From Tetranychus cinnabarinus (taxonomy: Eukaryota; Arthropoda; Arachnida; Trombidiformes; Tetranychidae), in assembly GCA_022266195.1 (NCBI GenBank), contig WHVY01000005.1:7564001-7628000 (forward strand): a DNA stretch of 64,000 nt, in the 5' to 3' direction. Positions 35,414 through 47,230 of this stretch are shown piece after piece. The notes under the pieces are model-generated. The model did no database searches and was not told the origin of the DNA. It saw nothing but the letters and a program-made list of their open reading frames with translations. Position 1 is the first letter of the stretch. Each line of letters starts with the position of its first letter. The position numbers and the translations under genes were made by a program.

Positions 35414-35549
35414 GATTGCAATGCGTAAAAAACGATTCAAAAAACTTAGTAACTTAGCTTGTAGCAGATATGAAGATTTTGAAAGAAAATGGAACAAGTT
35501 AGATTATTCTATTCGCTTTAAATAACCAAAAAAATATACAGTAATATTG

Positions 35550-35696
35550 ACGCTTATTTTAACCAAAAAATCAGAGCCATCTATTGGTATCAGAGCTTTA
35601 ACCTTAGCATAAATAATGCTTGGTTAATTTAAATACAATGTAATTTGCTCTTACTATGGCAATAGATGGCACTGATTTTTTGGTCAAAATAAGTGT
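35550..35696. mobile_element. 147-bp MITE with AATCAGAGCCATCTATTG arms
   Basis: Left arm CGCTTATTTTAACC..AATCAGAGCCATCTATTG; right arm its imperfect reverse complement ending in ATTTTTTGGTCAAAATAAGTG. Arms about 36 bp. No coding capacity. Same family as 10527-10699. Confidence 0.8.
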
Positions 35697-36833
35697 ACAT
35701 TGCACTAAACTTTAGCAATGCGGTTTAAAGATTGAATTTTTCAATCAAAAATAGTCTCGTTTCGCACCAAGTAAATTCAACACCCGTTAATACAAGCTGA
35801 AAGCTGTAAAGACTGAAAAACGATGACAGAAATTTTGTCTAATGCTGCTATTTGGATTTGAAAATATATTGGCAAAGTCATTGAATTTGAGATTCGTCCG
35901 TTCACATTATCTATCGTCATAAACTCACGAGATCTTACTCCCCAAAGAATCAAACAGAAGAGATTCCCTAAACTTCAAGCACAGCACTCACTCAGACTAC
36001 ACGGTTTCAGAATGACTTAATAATGAAAAATACTTGTCCTTATAAATGTATGATCAGGTTGTTCTGGTAAATATGATATCAGAGACTAGTTTTATTGCAA
36101 AATGACTTGAATAATAAAACTATAGCATCAGCATTTTATTAGATGATTGCTAATGGCACAAACACTTAAAAGTTTTTACATTAATTAGTAACTTAATTCT
36201 ATTGCATTTGAAAATAAATTCAATGGACATTTTCAAGTGGATGCTCATCTTGTTGTCTTCTTCAAGTGAAATCTTCATTGGCCTTTGAAACATCATGCAT
36301 TTGTTTAATCTTTGAGCAAGCAAATGGAACTATAAATCCCTATAAAGCACCGACGAATATTCAGACTAGTATTCTGATGCATGCTTTGTCTTTGTTAGGC
36401 TCAAATTAATGATAAAAATGAATTGAAAATACTCAGCGAGATCTATCTGCTCATTAAGTGTGAAAATTGAAGAATAGATTTGACCTCATCCCTTGATCGA
36501 ACGCAATATGATTAATCTTATGGAAAATTTGATAGTGCTAATAATGAAGTGATCGAGCAATGAAGCTACAGTTCATTGAATATAAAAAGAGACTTTTTTT
36601 GATATTAAAAGCAAAGAAACATTTATTGTAAATCAGACCTCAATCATTGCATATCAGTTTTTTAAATGAAAGAGTTCAATCGAAATAAGCAAAAGGCCAT
36701 TATAATGGATGTTAACTATGCTTAGCGATAGGCAAAATACAATTGTGTTACAAATACATTTGAATTATCGAGAATAATGGCGTTTACAGCTGGCACTCGG
36801 AATTTAGGTGAACAGAATGGCGCACATGGTAGT
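35697..36833. other. spacer duplicated with 42830-43931
   Basis: The stretch from about 35900 (CTATCGTCATAAACTCACG..) to 36833 resembles 42830-43931 in order (AATACTTGTCCTTATAAATG, GGTTGTTCTGGTAAATATG, CTCAGCGAGATCTATCTGCT). It is the 3' flank of the related genes at 36834 and 43932. No gene was found. Confidence 0.5.
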
Positions 36834-38658
36834 TTATAGTCGATGAGGGTATTGCTCGTACAAAGGTTTGATAAATTTCATCGATAAAAATGCTGGAGTG
36901 AATGCAATGATAGGATAATCATCCTCATTGATAGAAGAACCTGAACTATTGGAAGAAAAGGGCACATCCAGGATTTGATATTTTTCAATCCATTCCTCCT
37001 GATTGATGCAGAAAACATAAATTGCTCCAGTTGATTTATTAATCAGAATTACTTTGTCATCGTTTTTTGGGTGAGAAGTCAAAATTAAATCATCGAAATG
37101 GAATTTCTTGTTTTTAAACGGTTGACTCTTATTGAAGCATTTAGTTTCATAATTAAACTGGATAAATTCGAGATCCTTCGTCAATAAATAAACAACAGGG
37201 TCCAAAACAGTCGCATGGAAAGAGTGCTTGTGTCTTTCAAAAATATTGAACCATCTCTGACTTTCAACTGGAAAAAGACCAAACAACTTCTTGTCTTTAG
37301 TTTTACCTATTACAATGTATTTACCATTGGATTCAAGGAAATAAAATTCATCATATAGTATGGGACCATCAGGAATTTTGATATCCTTGTCATCCAAGTA
37401 CCAGGAAAAGGCTCTGAAGATTGAAGCAGAATAAGATCAAGAAAAAAAATTATTTAATCTAATGCGTGAGATAAAACTAATGACATGGATAAAAGACTAG
37501 CGAACGAGAAACGGTGTGCACAATATTACATAATAGCCACAAAGGTCTTCTTGAGCTGAGAATAATTGATTCAATAGGAGAAAATAAGAGTTGAAATCTC
37601 TTTACAAACCTAAAAACTCAATTTCAAGAGACTATGCATGATAAATATTCAACATACCTGGGACTTTTGGAAAAGCTTACGATGAGGTCCATGAACTCAC
37701 TGTAGTAGGTTTGACCAGGATTTTCCATCCAGAGCCCTCGAAATGTTTTTTTAATCCAATCAATTCGGACCCCATCCGATCCAGAATCAGTTAAAATATC
37801 TGAAATATGTTCTTCATGGAAAAATTCAGGGCACATATTATAATCAATAGAAAAATCACCAATGGCAGAACAAAAAAATTGATCATCGAACAATTTAATC
37901 CTTAAAGTTTCGTCCATTTGCTGGATGGATACAAAATACCTTTGTTTACAACGATCGAATTCATATTCAACGTTAGAAGATATAATTGCTTTGAAATTAG
38001 GAAGAGCCTTAATCAATTCATTATTTTCAACCACAGATAAGTCATCAGCATCCATGAAGCACCAACGGACACAATTCAACAGCTGTTGCAGTAAATCTTT
38101 TCTAGAATCTGCATTTTTCACCCATTTGATTATTGAATGAAATACTTGGTATTCTGAATAAACCATCAAATCCAATTTGAGAATAGCTTCAACCGTTCCA
38201 AACGGGTAGTTCAAAAAAATATCCGTGTTAACTATCTGTAAGAAATATCGGCAAATGATGTTTTCAATGGATCCTGAGCTGATCAATTTCGACACTTTCG
38301 TGACTTAAGATAAAACAGATGGAAGATGTTTAATAGTGAATTTATCATGAAAATAAGACAAACAAGGTTTTAGTAAACGTTCATTTATCATCAAATAATC
38401 AGCTGCCTCGTAAAAAAGAATAACATTCTCCATGTTGATCCAGAACGACCCAGTATGAATCCAATTCAGAATAGAATTGAAGACATGTTCATCAAAATCC
38501 AGCACCACTTTGTTTTCCTTTGATTCCAATAAATCACAACAAAACATTTTCTCAAAATAAGGCACAGATGAACAGATGAACTTTTTAGAGACGATATATT
38601 CTCTTGTTCTATTCACTATTTTCAGTCTTTGATCACAACTAGTATCTTCTTCGTTCAT
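36834..38658 (-). pseudogene. BTB-BACK-Kelch-like gene, type II, with premature stop
   Basis: Exons 37658-38658 and 36834-37413, intron 244 bp, phase 2; it would encode 526 residues from the ATG at 38658 (MNEEDTSCDQR). The single TAA at 38305-38307 replaces the CAA (Gln) of the intact paralogue at 43932-46133 in the SVLSQVTKV motif, right after BTB. The rest of the frame is open. Residues up to FDDQFFC are close to that paralogue. The following part has lost conserved positions (SIDYNMCPEFFHEE, TDSGSDG, FRGLWMENPG in place of FRWLDFKVAG), as expected of relaxed selection. Exon 2 (AFSWYLDDKDIK, LESNGKYIVIGK) is well preserved. A BTB-only product of 117 residues remains possible, so it may be a very young pseudogene. 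Confidence 0.85.
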
Positions 38659-39094
38659 ATTGGTTGAATTAGAGAAATCACAATAAAAATTAAAAACTTA
38701 AAATTTATAAATTAATAAATTAGTTCAGAGACGAAATGAAACACAGTAGCTCTTAATGAAGCAAGCCTATTGGTTACATGAATTTACAGATGATCGAAGA
38801 GTGGCGGATAAAATAAACCTTTTTAATTTGCAAATAAAAAACAAACCAAAGAGTAATGTAACATTACTTACTCTTACTTTATTCTTTGAATCAAACAGTG
38901 TCGCATAAAAGGGGAAAAGTCCCTCAAATCCTTTATAATTTATGAAATAACACCGGATTTTTGTAATTTAACAATTATAAATCCGGAGTCTATTTTCAAG
39001 AAGTAACTTTTATTTATTGTTTTTAGTCTTAATTTTGAAAATACAAAAATTTCAACCAATTTATGATTTTGCTCAGCCTTTCAGAGACAAAATA
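38659..39094. other. 5' flank and spacer
   Basis: Holds GAGTGGCGG (38799-38807) followed by TTTTTAATTTGCAAATAAAA, also found at 46632-46680. No gene. Confidence 0.45.
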
Positions 39095-39640
39095 AGTTGA
39101 AATAATTTAGTCACATTTCAAATTGAAGTTTATGTTAAGTACTGATCTTATGTCTATGATTGATAGTTCAACTGTTTTCCCTTGTTTTTCACTAACACAG
39201 AGAACCCGACAAAACCGTTGATTAATAATGAATCTGGGTTCAAGTTACTTAACACTTTATCTTATCTTTAAATCTTTAACCAGAAAAGTTCAAGTAAAAA
39301 CCGTTTGTTAAAAACCTTTTCAAGTTTAGTTTTTAAACTGATATCATGATGTTCAAAAAGATATTACATCATTATGTGTATGATCTTCAGTCATTTTTGC
39401 AATTGAATTAATGATTTATATTGGAATTGACAAAAATCAAAGATTAAGGTAGACTACTCTACTCTTTGACAAAAATTGTCCATTTGAATATTCAAATCAT
39501 ATTGATCCAATACAATATAAGTACACAATGCAACTAATGGACAAAAAATAATAAATGTAAATGTTATATGGTTCAACCTCATGAGTGCTAATATTTGATT
39601 CTTTTGGTTTAATTAGTGAAAAAATTTAAAAATAAACTCG
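39095..39640. repeat. recurrent intergenic block, copy 6 (fullest)
   Basis: The longest copy: TCACATTTCAAATTGAAG, CTTATGTCTATGATTGATAG, CAGAGAACCCGAC, AATCTGGGTTCAAGTTAC, CTTTATCTTATCTTTAA, AAAACCGTTTGTT, ATCATGATGTTC, TACATCATTATG and ATATTGGAATTGAC in order. No terminal inverted repeats or open frame seen. Confidence 0.65.
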
Positions 39641-40385
39641 AACATACTCCATCGACTATAATACAACCGTTGAGTTTCAACTCAAAAACTCAAAACTCGT
39701 CAATTGTCAACTATAAATTCAGTTTGGTTAACAGTTTGTAAGATATGCTCTTTCTGTTTATCATGTTATGCTGTAAAGTAATTGTGTGTCTTTAGTCTTC
39801 TTACTTCAATCTGCCATTGAAATCGGCTATTTTAAATGTTAAAAAGTCAATTTGAAGAATTTTCATTTATTCAATCGAAAAAATCATGTAAAACTACAAG
39901 ATATCAAGTTCCTTATCCAAAAGAAAAGTGCGAAAGTATGGTATTAAGTAATTGCAATGGTAAAGATTAAAGACAAGTACTTACTTTAAAGTATGACAAA
40001 AGAAGTAGAAAAATAGAAATGGTCAAACCAGATGAATCTGATTCATTTTCAAGTCGATTGATTAGCAAGACAGGAATGCACGCACCCCAACCAAAAGCTC
40101 TAATATTCATGCTCTTCTCTCTTAAATTGTTGATTAAACAGGTCGGGATCTCGAAAAGCATGTTTTGAAACGATTGGTAAAAAACTCAAAGTTTATTGAT
40201 ACTATTATGAATAATACATATGAATTCGAATCAAATAATATAAGGTCGATAAGGAATATCCAATTTAATTAATCATGTGAAGTGCAACGGACCAGTTTTA
40301 GGTTTCAATTTGTGATTGGTAATAACAGAAAAAAAAACTGAATCATTTAAGATTCATCTGACGGTCATTCAATCTAACAAGTAAG
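39641..40385. other. 3' flank of a type I gene
   Basis: Shares AACAGTTTGTAAGATATGCTC, TGTTTTGAAACGATTGGTAA and AATATAAGGTC segments with 47320-48010 downstream of the gene at 48287. An AATAAA on the minus strand (40192-40197) is conserved at 47963-47968 and may be the poly(A) signal of both. Confidence 0.5.
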
Positions 40386-42433
40386 TTATTCCTTTAACAA
40401 GTGGCATTTCCGATTAAAACTAGGTTTGATTTTATCTAATGGCAAAAAGACTGTGGTTAAAGTCATCAGTAAATCGTTATTGAGGTTAGAAGTGCAATCC
40501 TCCTCCTTCTCTTCCTCCTTCTCTTCCTCCTTCTCTTCCTCCACCTCATCAACCTCCTCATCAACCTCCTCATCATCCTCTCCATCATCCTCTTCATCAT
40601 CCTCTGGAACAAAATCCTCATCAGCTTCTTCATCATAATCCTCAACAAAATAATCATACTCAGTTTTATTGGGCTTTCGATTTTTGATCTGACCCGTTTC
40701 AATCCAAGATTGGCTGACAATATTAAAGATGTGAATCTTTCCAGAAGATTTGTCAATCAAAACTATATTGCTATCGTCGTTTTGATAGGAATTCAGGGTT
40801 AAGTTTCCAAATCTCAATGCGCTATCTTTGAACGGTTTAGTCTTTTTGAATGATTTAGTTTCATAGTTAAACTGAATAAACTTCAGTTTCTGAGTCAGAA
40901 TAAAAATATTAGACCCTAATACAGTAGCAATGAAAGATCGATCATCATAATTCACATAATATTCAGCTTTGAACCATTCAGGATGACGAACTGGAAAAAG
41001 ACTGAAAAACTGTTTGTCTTTAGTTTTTCCAATCACAATGAATTTACCATCTGATTCGAGTAGCGACATTTCAGCACTCTCTACAGACCACAGAATGTGA
41101 GCAGAAGATTTTATCCGGATTAAGTCGGACTGAAGTTGTGCATCAACGGCAACGTTAGAACTGGAAAGTTTAGGTAATGGGTCATCAGCAAACACGTCAT
41201 AAACATCATCCAAGTAACAAATGGAGCTGAAACAAGTGAGTGAAACGAGAAAAAGATAATTCTGAGTAAATTAAATGCCTACGATAACAAGATTCTTTTG
41301 CAAAGTCGATAAAACTTTTCCTGAAATCGTTAGAAGATGAATAACTTCCCTAGATAGAACGACTGAAGAGTGCATTTAGGGTAAGCTTACCTTCTTGAAT
41401 ACTGACTTCTCGTGATGAGTTCATTAACACGACGATAATAGGACTCATCACTTTTAAAATTGAGCCAACGGAACTTCTTACCATCCCAATCAATTCGAAC
41501 TCCTTTAGTTCCACAATCAAATAAAACATCTGAAATGTTTTCTCCGTGAACAAATTCGAGTGAGAGTGAATTATCTAGAGTAAAATACCCAATGGGTAAC
41601 CAAAATTGTTTAGACTGAAGCAATTTTAAACTCAAGCGTTTATGATCAATTTTCTGGATAGACATGATGAAACATTGTTCGGTGCGATTAAGAGAGCACT
41701 CGAGTTTACAATTATCGGGAGAGCACAAAATTTCATCAATATCTTGGACTGTTGCGATCAATGAAAATTTTTCAAGTTTAGATGAGACATCAGTTCCAGC
41801 ATAACACCAACGAATACATCTTAATAATCGAGGAAGATGTTTTTTCCTGGAGACAGCTTCAACATTAATCCAATCAATAATCGCCTCCAACACTTGGTAT
41901 TCACAAGAAATCATTAAATCTAATTTGCAGATGTACTCTACCGTTTCAACTGGGTAATCAAGAAATATGGATGTTTTAATGATCTTCAAGAAATGGCGAC
42001 AGATGAATGTGTTTAGAGCACCAGAGTTGATTAGTTTAGATGTTTTAGTCACTTGAGGAATAACAACGGGAAGATGTTTAATGGTAAAATGCACATGAAA
42101 ATAAGAGTAACAATCCTTTGATAAATCATCGTTCAACATCAAATAATCAGCAACATTAGCCAAGTGAATAACACTTTCCATCTTAATTTGAACCGAATCA
42201 GAATGAATCCAATTGAGTACACAATCAAAACTGTACTCATCAAAATCCAATTCAACTTTACTTTCTCTTGTTTCTAACAAGTCACAGCAAAACATTTTTT
42301 CAAAATATGGTACTGATGAACACATGAATTTTTTGGAGACAAGGTAGATCTTTGATCTATTTATGATTGTCAATTGATCATCAGACTCAGAAACTTTCGG
42401 TAATCCACCAGAAGATGTATTGGAATCAGCCAT
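40386..42433 (-). CDS. BTB-BACK-Kelch-like protein, type I, acidic insert
   Basis: Exons 41391-42433 and 40386-41226, intron 164 bp, phase 2, 627 residues. The ATG at 42433 gives MADSNTSSGG. BTB about 18-116 (VSKKFMCSSVPYFEKMF, HLANVADYLML), BACK about 118-237 (CEYQVLEAIIDWINVEAVSR, CIRWCYAGTDVSSK), then SLEFVHGENISDVLFDCG. Exon 2 is SSICYLDDVYDVFADDP, a linker of about 37 residues, then LLESDGKFIVIGK and KIHIFNIVSQSWIETG. Between KNRKPNKTEYDYF and LNNDLLMTLTTVFLPL sits an almost purely D/E/K insert of about 55-60 residues (about 540-597), absent from the sister gene at 48287. Inferred Cullin-3 adaptor; the acidic arm could alter charge or partner binding. Confidence 0.9.
40498..40640 (-). 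repeat. coding acidic microsatellite
   Basis: Purine-rich on the coding strand. Tandem 12-bp CTTCTCTTCCTC units, then degenerate CTCATCAACCTC units and CATCCTC runs, read in frame as EEEK, DEEVDEEV and EDDE repeats. Confidence 0.85.
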
Positions 42434-42559
42434 GACGAATCAAAATAATAATTTAATCGGGGTCAGTGAAAATAACACACAGGAGGAAGAAGAACTAACG
42501 TATCTCACAAAACTTGTGCAATGTGTGAACAAAAACTGTTTTGACATGTGCAGAGTACA

Positions 42560-42680
42560 TACTAAAGCTAGCCAAACTGAGCCAGCCAGCCAGCTATTTC
42601 TCTATGTACTTGAAGCCAGTAAATAGCTTAAGCTGGCTGAGCCAAGCCAAGCTTGATTTTAGCAGAACTGAGCCAGCCAG
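42560..42680. repeat. AGCCAGCC simple-sequence patch
   Basis: CTGAGCCAGCC and GCTGGCTGAGCC repeats on both orientations. A similar patch lies at 60170-60280. Non-coding. Confidence 0.6.
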
Positions 42681-42754
42681 TTAACATGTAGCTTCGATAT
42701 CTAGAAAAATACCGGATAATATTAAATAATAATAAATAAAATATATAGCTATAC

Positions 42755-42850
42755 TTTGTCTGACGATTTGTTGATAAAATAATCCAATTGTCGTTTGTTT
42801 GATGAGAAGTTAAGATTAAATCATTGAAACATCTATCGTCATAAAGTCAC
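42755..42850 (-). pseudogene. type II exon 2 relic
   Basis: Antisense of the DDLILTSHQTN and LVNKSS segments (TTTGATGAGAAGTTAAGAT), isolated in the spacer. Confidence 0.6.
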
Positions 42851-43138
42851 TAAATCCTACTCTTACTCCAAAGAATCAAAAAGAGGAAATTCCCTGAACT
42901 TAAAATTCAAGCTCAGCACTCACTGAGATTACAACAACAGTTTCCAACTGCCTAAATAATGAAAATACTTATCCTTATCAATGCATGATCAGGTTATTCT
43001 GTTAAATATGATATCAGAGACTCGTTTTATTTCAACATTATTTGAACAATAAAGCTGGATGTTTGGATGTCCACTGGATCTTGTTACTGACAAGAGAATA
43101 ATCCAAAAATATGTCTTCATGTTGATTAAAATCGACAT

Positions 43139-43320
43139 TCAATGTAATTACTTCCAAACTGGCAGAACTTACAATTTGAAAATCACAATCAAAAACATAA
43201 TAAGTAAGATAACTAGAGTAACATCACATTTTACCTTTCATCCTTTACCTTTACCTTTACCTTACCTATAGGTAAAGGTGGAGCTTATAAGCTCCACCAG
43301 TTTGGAAATAATTACATTGA
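43139..43320. repeat. 24-bp inverted repeat with nested hairpins
   Basis: Outer arms TCAATGTAATTACTTCCAAA (43139 on) and TTTGGAAATAATTACATTGA (to 43320), with one mismatch. Inside the right half are CTTTACCT direct repeats and two small palindromes (ACCTATAGGT; GGAGCTTATAAGCTCC). Possibly a MITE; no target duplication established. Confidence 0.7.
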
Positions 43321-43931
43321 GCACCCTTTAGATATTTTAAATATTGAATGCGAAATAAGTAATGAATTTATCATTAAAAAGCGTATTAATGCAACAATCT
43401 TTAGTCGTGGACTTCACTTTTCTTTGTCATTGAATACAATCGAACTGGATAATGGAAGAAATTTTTGAATATCTTTCACAATATCCTAATGTTATCCATC
43501 CAGTTCTTATTTGGCATTCAGATGCATGCTTTATCTTTGTTTGTCAGAATTATTAAAATTGATTTGAAAATACTCAGCGAGATTTATCTGCTCATTAAGT
43601 CTGAATAGATTCGATCTCATTGCTTCGAAATATAATAGATTCAAATGCAATATGATTAATCTTATTGAAAATTTGATAGTACTAATAATGAATTGATTGA
43701 GTAATACATGCCACAGTCTAATGAATTTACATGTAAAAAGAAACAGTTATTGTGAATCATATCTCAATCATTGCATATCAGTTTTTTGAATGAAATCGCT
43801 CAATTGAAAAAAGCAAAAAGACATAATGAATGTTAACTATGTTTAATGTTAGGTAAAATAAAATTGTGTGACAAATAATGAATAATGTCGTTCACAATTG
43901 GTACACGGAATTCAGGCGTACACATGATAGT
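43321..43931. other. 3' flank duplicated with 36300-36833
   Basis: Matches the 3' flank of the pseudogene at 36834 in order and spacing. No gene. Confidence 0.45.
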
Positions 43932-46133
43932 CTATAGTCGATGAGCGTATTGTTCATACAAAGGTTTTATAACTTTCATCGATAAAAATGCTGGAGCAAA
44001 TGCAATATACTTATTGATGGGAGAACCTGAACTATTGGAAGAAAAGTGCACGTTCATGATTCGATATTTTTCAATCCATTCCTTCTGATTGATGCAGAAA
44101 ACATAAATTTCTCCAGTTGATTTATTGATCAACATTATTTTGTCATCGTTTTTTGGGTGAGAAGTCAAGATTAAATCATCAAAATTGAATTTTTCCTCTT
44201 TAAACGGTTCACTCTTATTGAAGTTTTTAGTTTCATGATTGAATTGGATAAATTCGAGATCCTTCGTCAATATATAAACAACTGGTTCCAAAACAGTCGC
44301 ATGGAAAGAGTGTTTGTGATCCTTAAAAACATCGAACCAAATCCGGTTGAACTGGGAAGAACCAAACCACTTTTTCTCGTCTTTAGTTTTACCAATCAAA
44401 ATGAATCTACCATTAGATGTAAGGAAAACATTTTCATCAGCAGTTATGCTATCAGGAAGTGTGCCATCTTGCTTATCCAAATAGCAGGAAAAGCCTCTAA
44501 AAAATGAGAACGGAATAAGATCATGAAAAAAATTATTGTTAAATACATGTTAAGAGAATAAAATATTTTATGCAAAGATTTAACTCGCAGATTAAAAATT
44601 TCGTATCATGGACATTCTATTTAATGCGTGAGTTGTAACCAATGATGAATCAATCGTGGAAAGATTTCATGTCACGAATCTATCTCACTCATGTCCAGAA
44701 ATGGGATAAAAATCAATTATAGCAATACTAACTCAAGAAATACATTGTGACTGATTCATATACTAGATAAACTAATGTACATAATTTGATTGTCGAATTC
44801 TGAAAAGAAATCAAAATAACTAAATGAAATGAGCTGCATCTTAAAGCCATTGTAAAAACTTGTTGCCACATATTAATAATAGCAGACTATAATAATTACT
44901 TGAAAGATTGAAATTATCCTGAATGAGTTACATCGAATTTGACAGTTCAAGAGCTTATAGCATTGTGGCTCAGACAGAAACAAGAATACGAAACTAGAAA
45001 ATGTTATTAGTTGTTATTTGAGTTGATCATGAGTTGAGAATGAATGATTTAACGGAAAATAAGAGTTTTCATCGCTTATAAATCTAAAAACTCAATTTTA
45101 AAAGACTATGAATGATAAATGTTCAACTATACCTGCCATTATCGGGAAACTCTACAAAGAAATTAGCTAATCGGCAGTAGTAATTTTTACCAGCAACTTT
45201 GAAGTCGAGCCATCGAAATGTCTTGTTCATCCAATCGATTCGGATTCCTTTGGCTCCAGAATCGAATAAAATATCTGAAATGTGTTCTATGTGGACAAAT
45301 TCAAGTGAAATAGAATCATCTCGAGTAAAATCGCCAATCGTGAAACAAAAAAATTGATCATCGAACAATTTAATCCTTAAAGTTTCGTCCATTTGCTGGA
45401 TGGATACAAAATACCTTTGTTTACAACGATCGAATTCATATTCAACGTTAGAAGATATAATTGCTTTGAAATTAGGAAGAGCCTTGATCAATTCATTATT
45501 TTCAACCACAGAAAAGTCATCAGCATCCATGAAGCACCAACGGACACAATTCAACAGCTGTTGCAGTAAATCTTTTCTAGAATCTGCATTTTCCACCCAT
45601 TTGATTATTGAATCAAATATTTGATATTCAGAGTAAACCATCAAATCCAATTTGAGAATAGCTTCAACTGTTTCAAACGGGTAGTCCAAGAAGATATCCG
45701 TGTTAACTATCTGTAAGAAATATCGGCAAATGATATTCTCAATGGATCCTGAGCTGATCAATTTCGACACTTTCGTGACTTGAGATAAAACAGCCGGAAG
45801 ATGTTTAAGAGTGCATTTTTCATGAAAAAAGGCCAAGCAAGGTTGTAACACACGTTCATTTATCATTAAATAATCAGCTGCTTCGTAAAAACTTATGACA
45901 TTTTCCATTTGGATGAAGAATGATTCCGAATGAATCCAATCCATGATAGAATTGAAGACATGTTCATCAAAATCCAGCACCACTTTGTTTTCCTTTGATT
46001 CCAACAAATCACAACAAAACATTTTCTCAAAATAAGGCACAGATGAACAAATGAACTTTTTAGAGACGATATATTCTCTTGTTCTATTCACTATTTTCAG
46101 TCTTTGATCACAATTATTATCTTCTTCATCCAT
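43932..46133 (-). CDS. BTB-BACK-Kelch-like protein, type II
   Basis: Exons 45133-46133 and 43932-44496, intron 636 bp, phase 2, 521 residues. The ATG at 46133 gives MDEEDNNCDQR. BTB about 10-105 (VSKKFICSSVPYFEKMF, MDWIHSES), BACK about 107-220 (SEYQIFDSIIKWVENADSR, CVRWCFMDADD), then FTIGDFTRDDSISLEFVHIE. The donor GTATAG is the weakest of the set but keeps phase. Exon 2 is RGFSCYLDKQDGTLPDS, then FLTSNGRFILIGK, VVYILTKDLEFIQF and KEWIEKYRIMN. It shares near-identity with the broken gene at 36834-38658 over the middle of exon 1 only (see findings). Inferred Cullin-3 adaptor. Confidence 0.88.
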
Positions 46134-46295
46134 ATTGGTAGAATTAGAAAAATCACAATAAAATTTAAACTAAATAAATCAATTAAATAGTTCAGAGACG
46201 AAATGAAATACAATAGCTCTTAATAAACAAAATCTCTTGGTTAACCATAGCATTTACCAATGATCGGAAAGTTAATGTATGGTGTGGAGTGGCGG

Positions 46296-46631
46296 AAAAG
46301 CTTCTGGGTTTGGAGCCACGCCCACTCAACATGCGTGAAAGCCAATTTTATCCCTCCCCTTTACCCAGAAACTTTATCGCCATCAAAGAGTAAAGGAGAA
46401 GAGGTTTCTCTCAATGCAATTTTGTGAAGCTTACAAAGTGGCTCTGGCGAGGGCGCTTTAAAGGTATTTTTAATAGATTAGATAAAAAAATTAGATTAAA
46501 ATTAAATTGAAAGAGATTGAAAAAGTGGCTGATTTGAGCGTCTCTCGTTGAGGACCGCTAACTAAACTTCTCATTGAATCCAATGGAGAGCTATCTCTTC
46601 TTCTTTACTCTTTGATCGCCATCATGTAGAA
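46296..46631. mobile_element. 336-bp putative insertion, 9-bp duplication
   Basis: Bounded by GAGTGGCGG at 46287-46295 and 46632-46640. It contains an internal inverted repeat (CGCCATCAAAGAGTAAAG near 46379 and its complement near 46600), and is locally less AT-rich (GAGCCACGCCCACTC). The homologous spacer at 38799 has one copy of GAGTGGCGG. Non-coding. The left flank is not a clean match to the 38.8 kb site, so the insertion model is tentative. Confidence 0.55.
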
Positions 46632-46939
46632 GAGTGGCGGTAAAAATGCCTTTTTTAATTTGCAAATAAAAAACTATTACAATTATCCAAAAAATGGCCG
46701 GTTTTGCGTCCTGATAGATCAAAATGAATCATTTCATGGAAATCAGAATTGTATTCTCCATCTGAAAAATCTATGTAGAATCTGCTTTCACCTTTTGCTA
46801 CTGTGATACTCGTCTCCATGCATTTTCAACGTTTTTTCATGATATCTCGAAAACGAAAAGTTATTTCGAAAATAGATTAAATTTATGAACTCAGCATAAA
46901 ATTTTGTATCTTGAGTGTTTTCCTCTCTAAGCAGTTTTG

Positions 46940-47230
46940 GTCTTCGTCCTTTGAGGAAAAACCGTTTGTTTTAACCTTTCAAGTTTAGTTTTTTAAACTG
47001 AATCACGATGTTCAAAAAGATATAACGTCATTGTGTGTTCATCTTTGGTCATTTTTGCAGCAATTGAATTAATGATCTATATTGGGATTGACAAAAATTG
47101 TCCATTTGGATATTCAAATAGTGTCATTTATAAATACTCAATGAATTTAATTGACAAAATTAATAAATGTACATTTTATATGGTGCAATCTTGTGATTGC
47201 TAATATTTAACTCTTTTGGCTTGGAAAAAT
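46940..47230. repeat. recurrent intergenic block, copy 7
   Basis: Contains AAAACCGTTTGTTTTAACC, ACGATGTTCAAAAAGATA, ACGTCATTGTGTG and CTATATTGGGATTGAC in family order, closest to 39095-39640. Confidence 0.6.

Noticed and set aside
40426..40638. Poly-serine frame on the plus strand
   Set aside because: Antisense of the acidic D/E/K insert.
43230..43300. CRISPR-like or tRNA-like structure at the CTTTACCT repeats
   Set aside because: Units are 6 bp without spacers, the hairpins do not form a cloverleaf, and the genome is eukaryotic.
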